A stretch of 15,450 nt of DNA from JBBSEZ01 sp038239195 (GTDB lineage: Bacteria; Planctomycetota; Planctomycetia; Gemmatales; Gemmataceae), in assembly GCA_038239195.1 (NCBI GenBank), contig JBBSEZ010000232.1, positions 1 through 15,450 of the forward strand, read 5' to 3'. Position 1 is the stretch's first letter, and each line of letters begins with the position of its first letter. Under the pieces are notes generated by a model. It saw only the letters and a list, made by a program, of their open reading frames with translations. It ran no database searches and was not told the DNA's origin. Positions 1 to 7,200 of this stretch are shown piece after piece. The translations under genes and the position numbers were made by a program.

Positions 1-1002
1 CTGAACCTCGGTGGGAGCGTTGGGAGCGCGGCGACGGCGGCGAAGTTGGGGGACTTCTTCCAGTACGCGATCGACAAGCCGGTGAGCCTGCCTCGGCAGA
101 AGTCGGCACTCTTGCCGATCGTGGGGAAGGACGTGCAGGGCACGCGGGTGAGCATCTACAACGAACGCACCCAGGCCAAGTTCCCCCTGCTGGGCCTGCG
201 CTTCAAGAACACCAGCGGGCTGCACCTGATGCAGGGGCCCATCACCGTCTTCGAGGGCTCCAACTACGCCGGCGACGCCCGCATCCTCGACTTGCAGCCC
301 AACGAGGAACGCCTCCTCTCCTACGCGGTGGACCTCGGCACGGAGGTCAACCCCGTGCCGGCCAACAACTCGGGTCGCATCACCCACGTGCGCGTGGTCC
401 GCGGGGTGGTGCACACGACGAACAAGCAGCGGCAGGGCAAGACCTACACGCTGAAGAACCGCAACGACGCCACCCGCACCGTCCTCGTCGAGCACCCGGT
501 GAACAACGCCTTCGCCCTGATCGAGACGGCCAAGCCGGTGGAGACCGCCAGCGACGTCTACCGCTTCGAGCTCAAGGTGCCCGCCGGCGAGACCAAGGCT
601 CTGACGGTGACGGAGGAGAGGACGTTCGGCGAGACGATCTCCATCAACTCGCGGGACGACGGCGGCATCCGCTTCTTCATGTCCCAGCCCAGCGCCAGCC
701 AGGCCGTCAAGGCGGGCCTGCAGAAGGCGATGGACCTGCGCAACGCGACGGCGAAGACGACGCGCGAGATCCAGGAACTGCAGCGGCAGTTGAACGTCAT
801 CACGACGGACCAGGCGCGGTTGCGGGCGAACATTCGGGAGGTGCCGATGAACTCACCGCCGTACAAGCGTTACCTGGTCAAGTTCGAGCAGCAGGAGACG
901 CAGATCGAGAAGTATCAGGCCGACGTCAAGAGGCTCCAGGGCGTCGAGCACACCCAGCAGAAGGCGTTCGACGACTTCCTCGCCGGCTTCTCCGCCGAGT
1001 GA
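1..1002 (+). CDS. DUF4139-like protein, C-terminal part (5' end outside window)
   Basis: The frame is open from base 1, so the gene begins to the left; the TTG at 46 is only an internal codon. What is visible is about 333 residues ending in a TGA at 1000-1002. The first ~200 residues look like a beta-rich domain with runs such as LPIVGKDVQGTRVSIYNE and ITVFEGSNYAGDARIL, which resemble the C-terminal part of DUF4139 proteins (the mucoidy-inhibitor MuiA-like group). The last ~90 residues are charged and helical (TTREIQELQRQL, then QQETQIEKYQADVKRLQ) and probably form a coiled coil. No catalytic motif is visible and the function of the family is poorly known. A signal peptide cannot be judged because the N-terminus is missing. 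It is the only convincing plus-strand gene here and converges on the gltBD side; a group of hairpins follows 28 bases after the stop. The family call is from recognition of the sequence, not a search. Confidence 0.75.
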   Translation: MNLGGSVGSAATAAKLGDFFQYAIDKPVSLPRQKSALLPIVGKDVQGTRVSIYNERTQAKFPLLGLRFKNTSGLHLMQGPITVFEGSNYAGDARILDLQPNEERLLSYAVDLGTEVNPVPANNSGRITHVRVVRGVVHTTNKQRQGKTYTLKNRNDATRTVLVEHPVNNAFALIETAKPVETASDVYRFELKVPAGETKALTVTEERTFGETISINSRDDGGIRFFMSQPSASQAVKAGLQKAMDLRNATAKTTREIQELQRQLNVITTDQARLRANIREVPMNSPPYKRYLVKFEQQETQIEKYQADVKRLQGVEHTQQKAFDDFLAGFSAE

Positions 1003-1030
1003 GGCTGAGAGCGCCGGGGGTTTTCGTTCC

Positions 1031-1125
1031 AGGGGCTAACGCCCCTTGCTATTGAATGCCGCCCCTTCGGGGCTGGGCTGGGGATGATCGCGTCGTTCCC
1101 TCCAGGGGTTGACACCCCTGGAGGG
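1031..1125. repeat. Cluster of three REP-like hairpins
   Basis: Three perfect short palindromes lie just after the stop at 1002. The first is AGGGGC-taac-GCCCCT at 1031-1046. The second is GCCCC-ttc-GGGGC at 1061-1073. The third is CCCTCCAGGGGT-tgac-ACCCCTGGAGGG at 1098-1125. The first and third share a core of AGGGG(C/T), a T(A/G)AC loop and the complementary arm, so they look like two copies of one element type. They could act as a transcription terminator between the convergent genes, but there is no run of T after any stem. I read them as dispersed REP-type elements. Confidence 0.6.
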
Positions 1126-1285
1126 GATTTCCCGGACAGGCGCCCATCCGCTCTCCTCGAACTGCTCGGCCGCGCGTTCTTGCGCGGCCGCTCTGGCAAC
1201 GCCGTTTGCAAGCAACACGCCGGCATGTTGACGGACCACCGATAGGTCCGCGCTGCGCCCTTCGAGGAGGGGCCGCGCCTCGAGC

Positions 1286-1382
1286 CTCAAAGTTGGAGAC
1301 GTCGTCCGCGAGCAGCCCGCCGACCCGGTCGGCCCGCTCGAAGACGGTGACGAAGTGCCTCGCCCGGTTCCGCTAGGCCGCG
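1286..1382 (-). pseudogene. Remnant of a second gltD copy (FAD-binding segment)
   Basis: On the minus strand this segment reads HFVTVFERADRVGGLL followed by ADDVSNFE, matching the FAD-binding region of the intact gltD, which reads HFVTVFERADRVGGLL then TYGIPNMK. The nucleotide match is gap-free at a constant offset of 2254 bases (1286-1369 against 3540-3623), with 71 of 84 positions equal; the inner 59 bases match at 55. A TAG stop lies in frame just upstream at about 1375, and an apparent one-base insertion follows after 1286, so it cannot encode a working enzyme. It could instead derive from another FAD oxidoreductase in the genome, but identity at third codon positions favours a gltD origin. 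Confidence 0.6.
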
Positions 1383-1730
1383 CTGGGCGGCGCTCGGCGG
1401 ACGAGAACGTTGCGGCGAAGGTCGGGCGCAACGGGCAGGCGGTGCGGAGCGTGCGGACGAGGTGGGGCATTCCAACCCTGTGGGACGGGCGGAAGGGCAT
1501 GGGGGAAGTTGCCGGGACGGGAAATGATGCAGGCCCCGACGCCACCTTCGGGGCCTGCGCGTTTCGCCTGGCGCCGGGGCCAAATCGATGGCTTCGGTGG
1601 GAGTTGCTCCCCCCTTCACGATCGCCATGAAGGTGGCCACGGCCTCGCGCATCTCTTCCCGCAGGGCACGGCGCTGCGCTTCCAGTTTGTGGGCGGTGTC
1701 GGTGTCGGGTGGCCTGGGCCGGTCGCTCAT
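1287..1730 (-). CDS. Small hypothetical ORF, only the first ~58 codons look coding
   Basis: The ATG at 1730 has a purine-rich stretch (GAAGGGGG) about ten bases upstream on the minus strand. The first ~58 residues look like real protein: a charged start, then a probable helix (HKLEAQRRALREEMREAVAT) and a tail with GATPTEAIDLAP. After that the frame turns into arginine- and proline-rich sequence typical of a non-coding frame, and it runs across a 10-bp palindrome (1529-1558) and the gltD remnant. The true stop may have been lost, or the gene is a decayed fragment. It lies 103 bases downstream of the dcd-like frame on the same strand. I do not recognise the family and infer no function. Confidence 0.3.
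   Translation of the reverse strand: MSDRPRPPDTDTAHKLEAQRRALREEMREAVATFMAIVKGGATPTEAIDLAPAPGETRRPRRWRRGLHHFPSRQLPPCPSARPTGLECPTSSARSAPPARCARPSPQRSRPPSAAQRGLAEPGEALRHRLRAGRPGRRAARGRRLQL
1529..1558. repeat. Perfect 10-bp inverted repeat with 10-base loop
   Basis: GCAGGCCCCG at 1529-1538 pairs exactly with CGGGGCCTGC at 1549-1558. On the minus strand it comes right after the coding-like part of the small ORF that starts at 1730, where a terminator would be expected, but there is no T-tract and no in-frame stop before it. Confidence 0.5.
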
Positions 1731-1833
1731 CGGGGGCCCCCTTCATCGATTCGTCGGCAGGTCAACCAAGTACAAGTTCAAGGCTACCCGCCGACCCAGC
1801 TCCAAGGCCAGGGTTGCGTCAAGCGAAGCAAGA

Positions 1834-2451
1834 TCAACCGGAGCGAGCTCTTCGGCGGGGGGCTGTGGCCGGGCCCTGGGCCTGAAATTGTCCTGCCTGC
1901 CCCTGTAATGGCGTACCGTGAACTTCCTCGAAGAGGAGCTGACAGATCGCCATGCCCTTGCGCAACTCGATCCTCAGCGGGCCGACGTTCCAGATCTCCA
2001 GCCGGATGGGCGAACCGCGCCGCCTTGCTCTGGGCTTGCCGTCGCCAAAGCCCGGGTGAATCACCGGCGCCGTGACGTGGACGCCCAGCCCGATGCGCGC
2101 GAGGCTGCTCTTCCCTTCGACGCGGGCTGCGACGCGAGAGCGATACGGTAGGCAAAGCCGCTCCACGGTCCAGCCAAGCACAAGTTTGCCGGGCTCGAGC
2201 AGGTAACCGCCGGAGCAGTTATTCGGCTTGGCGTGTTCGGCGATGATCCGATCGACGTTGAAGTTCTTGCTGGCTGGCTTGATGGTCGTCTCGGCACCGC
2301 CGTTACCGAGGGGCTCCCAGGAGGTGATTTCAGCATCGAGCGTCAGATCGACGGTGGTGGCCGACCAGCGCTTGTCGTTTTCGGGTGGGCAAGGGTCAAG
2401 GCCAATGCGCTCCTGGGCGATGAGCGCCTGGGCTTCCCTGTCGGAGCGCGC
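1834..2451 (-). pseudogene. dcd: dCTP deaminase-like gene with no recognisable start codon
   Basis: The frame, open from 2550 to the TGA at 1836-1834, gives about 205 residues that follow dCTP deaminase from end to end: SDREAQALIAQERIGLDP at the N-terminus, WSATTVDLTLD (the usual SVDLRLG region), GYLLEPGKLVLGWTVERL, then VEGKSSLARIGLGVHVTAP, IRLEIWNVGP, KGMAICQLLFEEV and GQFQAQGPATAP. The Ser and Arg of SSLAR and the Glu of IRLEI match the catalytic residues of the family, which turns dCTP into dUTP (or dUMP in bifunctional forms) in the cytoplasm. There is no in-frame ATG, GTG or TTG before the GTG at 2181, deep inside the fold. The codon at 2451-2449 is GCG, one base from GTG, exactly where a start would be expected. 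A basic insert of about 12 residues sits between PGFG and IRLEI. It is either a gene that recently lost its start, or one with an unusual start or a sequence error. It lies about 200 bases downstream of gltD, same strand. Confidence 0.7.
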
Positions 2452-2580
2452 TCGGGGCCTTGATGTCTTTCCAAGCCAAAGGGAGCGAAGCGAATCCGCT
2501 GACGAAAGAGAAAGCCATTCGCGTCCTGAAGAAGGATTCCTACATCGAGGTTATGCCCGACGCCTAACCGCGGGGCTACA

Positions 2581-2601
2581 GCCAACCGATTGTCTGTTGG
2601 C
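2581..2601. terminator. Possible weak terminator hairpin after gltD
   Basis: GCCAAC at 2581-2586 pairs with GTTGGC at 2596-2601 around a 9-base loop, about 50 bases past the gltD stop. There is no T-tract on the minus strand and the stem is only 6 bp, so this is a weak candidate. Confidence 0.25.
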
Positions 2602-2648
2602 CTCCGGTGGGCTTTGCCGCCGCCTGATCTCGCCCGCCGAGAGGGCGC

Positions 2649-4136
2649 TCAAGGCAGATCGCTCGCCCCCATCAAATACCGATCGCACTCCCGCGCCGCC
2701 CCGCGCCCCTCGTTGATCGCCCACACGATCAAGCTCTGCCCCCGCCTCATGTCCCCCGCCGCGAACACGCCCGGCACGTTCGTGGCGTACTTCCCGTGCT
2801 CCGCCTTCGCGTTGCTCCGCCCGTCCTTCTCCACGCCTAACTGGTCGAGCACCGGGCTTTCCGGCCCGCCGAAGCCCAGGGCGAACAGCACCAACTGCGC
2901 GGGGAAGACCTGTTCCGTCCCCGGGATGGCCCGCGCCAGCGCTCGCCCGTTGTCCTTGACCCACTCGACGCGGGTCGTGTGAAGCTCCCGCACCCAACCC
3001 CTCTCATCCCCCCCAAACCGGGTCGTCTGCACGGCGTAGCGGCGCGGGTCGGCCCCGAACAGCGCGCTCGCCTCCTCCTGGCCGTAGTCGAGGCGGTAGA
3101 CCTTGGGCCACTGCGGCCAGGGGTTGTCCGGCGCCCTCGACAGCGGCGGCAGTGGGACGATCTCGAGCTGGAGGATGCTCTTGCAGCCGTGCCGCAGCGC
3201 CGTGCCGACGCAATCCGTCCCCGTGTCCCCGCCCCCGAGGACCACCACGTCTTTTCCCTTCGCCGAGATATAGCGCCCGTCGGCGTGGTTGCTGTCGAGC
3301 AGGCTCTTGGTGTTGGCGTGCAAAAACTCCATCGCGAAGTGGATGCCGTGAAGCTCCCGGCCCTCGGTGCGAGCGAAGAAGTCGTTGGGCCGCGTCGCTC
3401 CACCGCACAGGACGACGGCGTCGTGCTCGGAGCGCAACTTCGCCGCCGGATAGTCCTTGCCCACCTCGCAGTTGGTGAGGAAGGCGATGCCCTCGGCGGC
3501 CAGCAGGTCCACGCGGCGCTGGACGATCCGCTTGTCGAGCTTCATGTTGGGGATGCCGTACGTCAGCAGCCCGCCCACCCGGTCGGCCCGCTCGAAGACC
3601 GTGACGAAGTGCCCCGCTCGGTTGAGCTGGGCCGCGCACGCCAGGCCCGCCGGGCCCGAGCCCACCACCGCCACCTTCTTGCCGGTGCGCACCAGCGGCG
3701 GCTGGGGGACTACCCAGCCCTCGTCGAACCCGCGGTCGATGATGGCCTGTTCGATGTTCTTGATGGTGACGGGGGGCTCGCTGATGCCCAGGACGCACGA
3801 GCCCTCGCACGGGGCGGGGCAGACTCGCCCGGTGAACTCGGGGAAGTTGTTGGTCTTGTGCAGCCGCTCCAGCGCCTCTCTCCACAGCCCCCGGTAAACG
3901 AGGTCGTTCCACTCCGGAATGAGGTTGTTGATCGGACAGCCCGACGCCATGCCCTCGATGAGCGTACCGGTGTGGCAGAACGGCACGCCGCAGTCCATGC
4001 AGCGGGCGCCCTGGTTGGCCAGCAGCGCGTCGTCGCCGTGGCCGTGGAACTCCTCCCACGAAGCGACGCGCTCGGCGGGGGCGCGGACCAGCGGCAACTC
4101 CCGCGGGAACTCCATGAAACCGGTCGGCTTGCCCAT
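2649..4136 (-). CDS. gltD: Glutamate synthase (NADPH) small subunit
   Basis: This 495-residue protein is full length for GltD. It takes electrons from NADPH and passes them through FAD and Fe-S clusters to GltB, which makes glutamate from 2-oxoglutarate. The N-terminal Fe-S domain shows Cys46, Cys49, Cys54 and Cys67 (ARCMDCGVPFC, GCP) and then Cys106, Cys110 and Cys114 (VCPAPCEGSC). The FAD-binding GxGxxG is at residues 159-164 (VVGSGPAG), with the acidic end of that fold in VTVFERADRVGGLL. The NADPH-binding motif is VVLGGGDTGTDC. Near the C-terminus, GVFAAGDMRRGQSLIVWA is the usual closing FAD contact. The ATG at 4136 has an AGAGGG ribosome-binding site at 4144-4149. It is 98 bases downstream of gltB, with a strong hairpin in the gap, and a damaged copy of its FAD region lies at 1286-1382. 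Confidence 0.97.
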   Translation of the reverse strand: MGKPTGFMEFPRELPLVRAPAERVASWEEFHGHGDDALLANQGARCMDCGVPFCHTGTLIEGMASGCPINNLIPEWNDLVYRGLWREALERLHKTNNFPEFTGRVCPAPCEGSCVLGISEPPVTIKNIEQAIIDRGFDEGWVVPQPPLVRTGKKVAVVGSGPAGLACAAQLNRAGHFVTVFERADRVGGLLTYGIPNMKLDKRIVQRRVDLLAAEGIAFLTNCEVGKDYPAAKLRSEHDAVVLCGGATRPNDFFARTEGRELHGIHFAMEFLHANTKSLLDSNHADGRYISAKGKDVVVLGGGDTGTDCVGTALRHGCKSILQLEIVPLPPLSRAPDNPWPQWPKVYRLDYGQEEASALFGADPRRYAVQTTRFGGDERGWVRELHTTRVEWVKDNGRALARAIPGTEQVFPAQLVLFALGFGGPESPVLDQLGVEKDGRSNAKAEHGKYATNVPGVFAAGDMRRGQSLIVWAINEGRGAARECDRYLMGASDLP

Positions 4137-4168
4137 CGCTCAGCCCTCTTCGAGCCCGTTCAGCCCAC

Positions 4169-4198
4169 TGTAGGACGGCTCTCCCGAGCCGTCCTACA
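4169..4198. repeat. Perfect 12-bp inverted repeat between gltB and gltD
   Basis: TGTAGGACGGCT at 4169-4180 pairs exactly with AGCCGTCCTACA at 4187-4198 around a 6-base loop. It fills the 98-base gap between gltB and gltD. No T-tract follows, and gltD has its own ribosome-binding site but no obvious promoter, so it may be a REP-type element, a partial terminator or an mRNA-stabilising hairpin. Its function is not shown by the sequence. Confidence 0.65.
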
Positions 4199-4234
4199 AG
4201 CATGCCCTTTCCTGTAGCTGGCCTCAACGGAACG

Positions 4235-7200
4235 TCACTTCCCGCCCGCCCGCGCCAGGTCGTGCGCGTTCTCCTCGAACGCCGCCATCACCGCCTCGCC
4301 GTCCGACAGGCCCTGGCTCTTGTAGCGCTTCTGCGTCTCCAGAACGCGCCGGTAGTCGTTGGGGTAGACCTTCACGAACAGCGGGCGGTACTCGTCCCAG
4401 CGCTGGAGCATCCGCAACGGCCGGTCGCTGCCGGTGTGGTCGTAGAACGCCTGCAGGAGAGATTTCACCTCGGCCACGTCCTCCTCGTCCTCCAGCGCGT
4501 AGAGCCCCACCATCTCGCGGTTGCAGTTCCGCGCGAACGTGCGGTCCTCGTCGTAGACGTAGGCGATCCCACCCGACATGCCGGCGGCGAAGTTCTTGCC
4601 CGTCGGCCCCAGCACGACCACCCGGCCGCCCGTCATGTACTCGCAGCCGTGGTCCCCCACCGCCAGGACGACGGCGTTCGCTCCGCTGTTGCGGACGGCG
4701 AAGCGCTCGCCCGCCATGCCGCGGACGTAGGCCTCCCCGCTCGTTGCCCCATACAGTGCCACGTTCCCGATGATGACGTTGTCGATCGCCCGGAACGTCG
4801 AGGCGGCCGGGGGGTACACGATGATCTTCCCCCCCGAGAGCCCCTTGCCGACGTAGTCGTTGGCGTCGCCCTCCAGCTCGAGCGTGATGCCCCGCGGCAC
4901 GAATGCGCCGAAGCTCTGCCCCGCCGAGCCCTCGAACTTCAGGCGGATCGTGTCGTCGGGCAGCCCGGCCGCCCCGTAGCGGCGCGTCAGCTCGCTGCCG
5001 AGCATCGTGCCGACGACGCGGTTGATGTTGCGGATCGGCAAGGTCGCCGTTACGAGCTCGCCCTTCTCCAGGGCGGGTTGGCACAGGGGGATCAGCGTGG
5101 TGCGGTCGAGGGCGGCGTCCAGGCCGTGGTCCTGGGCCTGGGAGCAGTAGCGCCCGACGGTCGGCGCCACGCGCGGCTGGTGGAAGATGGGCGAGAAGTC
5201 GAGGCCGCGCGCCTTGTAGTGATCGACGGCCTCCTTCACCTCCAGCCGCTCGCTGTGGCCGATCATCTCCTCGAAGGTGCGATAGCCCAGCTGGGCCATG
5301 ATCTCGCGAACCTCCCGGGCCACGAAGCGCATGAAGTTGGCGGCGTGTTCGGGATCTCCCGTGAACTTCTTGCGGAGCTCGGGGTCCTGCGTCGCCACGC
5401 CGACCGGGCAGGTGTTGAGGTGGCAGACGCGCATCATCACGCAGCCCAGCGCCACCAGGGGCGCGGTGGCGAAGCCGAACTCCTCGGCCCCGAGCAGCGC
5501 GCCGATGACCACGTCGCGGCCGGTCTTCAACTGGCCGTCCACCTCGACGACGATGCGGCTGCGAAGGTCGTTGAGCAGCAGCGTCTGCTGCGTCTCGGCC
5601 AGGCCCAGCTCCCACGGGGCGCCCGCGTGTTTGATGCTCGTCTGGGGCGAGGCGCCGGTCCCGCCGTCGTGGCCGCTGATGAGCACCACGTCCGCGTGGG
5701 CCTTGGACACGCCCGCGGCGATGGTGCCCACGCCGACCTCCGCCACGAGCTTCACGCTGATGCGCGCCTGCGGGTTGGCGTTCTTCAGGTCGTGAATCAG
5801 CTCGGCGAGGTCCTCGATGCTGTAGATGTCGTGGTGCGGCGGCGGGGAGATCAGCCCCACGCCGGGCGTCGAATAGCGCACCTTCGCGATCCACGGATAA
5901 ACCTTGCTGCCGGGGAGCTGACCCCCCTCGCCCGGTTTGGCCCCCTGGGCCATCTTGATCTGGATCTCCTTGGCGCTGATCAGATAGTCGCTCGTCACGC
6001 CAAAGCGCCCCGAGGCCACCTGCTTGATGGCGCTGTTCTTCGAGTCGCCGCGCTCGTTGGTCCAGGCGTAGCGCGCCGGGTCCTCCCCGCCCTCGCCGGT
6101 GTTGCTCTTCCCGCCGATGCGGTTCATGGCGATGGCCAGCGTCTCGTGCGCCTCCTGGCTGATCGAGCCGTACGACATGGCGCCGGACTTGAAGCGCCGC
6201 GTTATCGCCTCGACCGATTCCACTTCGTCGATCGGGACCGGCTGGGCGGCGAGCTTGAGGGCGAACAGCCCGCGCAGGGTGCAGAGCCGCTTGGCCTGGT
6301 TATCGACGAGGGCGCTGTACTCCTTGAACGCCTGGTAGTTGCCGGTGCGGCAGGCGTACTGGAGCTTGTGGATCGTCTCGGGGTTGAACAGGTGGTACTC
6401 GCCCTCGCGGCGGTACTGATACTGTCCGCCTACTTCGAGCACGTGGCCGTTGAGCGGGCGCTCGGGGAACGCCTGCCGGTGCCGGGCGGTCGCCTCGGCG
6501 GCGATGCCGTCGAGCCCGACGCCCGAGAGCCGCGACGAGGTCCGCGCGAAGTAGCGGTCGATCACGTCCTCGTTCAGGCCGACGGCCTCGAAGATCTGGG
6601 CCCCGCAGTAGCTCTGGGCGGTGGAAATGCCCATCTTGGACATCACCTTCATGACGCCCTTGCCGACCGCCTTGACGTAGTTGCCGACGGCCTTCTTGTG
6701 ATCGACGTTGCGCAGCATCCCCTGGCGGATCATGTCGTCGAGCGTCTCGAAGGCGAGGAAGGGGTTGATCGCCCCCGCGCCGTAGCCGATCAGCAGGGCG
6801 AAGTGATGCACCTCGCGCGGCTCGCCGCTCTCCAGCACCAGCCCGACCTTGGTGCGCGTTCCCTCGCGGATCAGGTGATGATGCACGCCGGCGACGGCGA
6901 GGAGGGCCGGGATCGGGGCGAAGTTGGGGGTCGGCCCGCGGTCGGAGAGGATGATGAAGTCGTGGTCGTCCGCCACCGCCTCGCTGGCCCGGCGGAACAG
7001 GTCGCCGAGGGCCCACTCGAGGCCGGCGACGCCCTCCTTGACGGGATAGAGCGTCGCCAGGGTGATCGATTTGAACTGGTGCGGCCCCAGACCGTCGAGC
7101 CGGCGCAGCTGCTCCAGCTCCTCGTTCTTGAGGATGGGCGAGGGCAGCTTGATCTGCCGGGCCGAGCGCGGCGTGGGCTCGAGCAGGTTGTACTCGGAGC

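Noticed and set aside
1784..2155. Minus-strand ORF of 123 codons over the dcd-like region
   Set aside because: It is a different frame from the dcd-like reading, which carries all the conserved motifs; this one has none.
2463..2567. Plus-strand 34-codon ORF with plausible composition (LTKEKAIRVLKKDSYIEV)
   Set aside because: It looks protein-like but is short, has no clear ribosome-binding site or family, and lies opposite the upstream edge of the dcd-like frame. I could not support it as a gene.
1003..2648. Search for tRNA, rRNA or riboswitch in the main gene-poor interval
   Set aside because: I saw no tRNA cloverleaf, rRNA segment or known riboswitch core by eye; the only structures are the palindromes listed.
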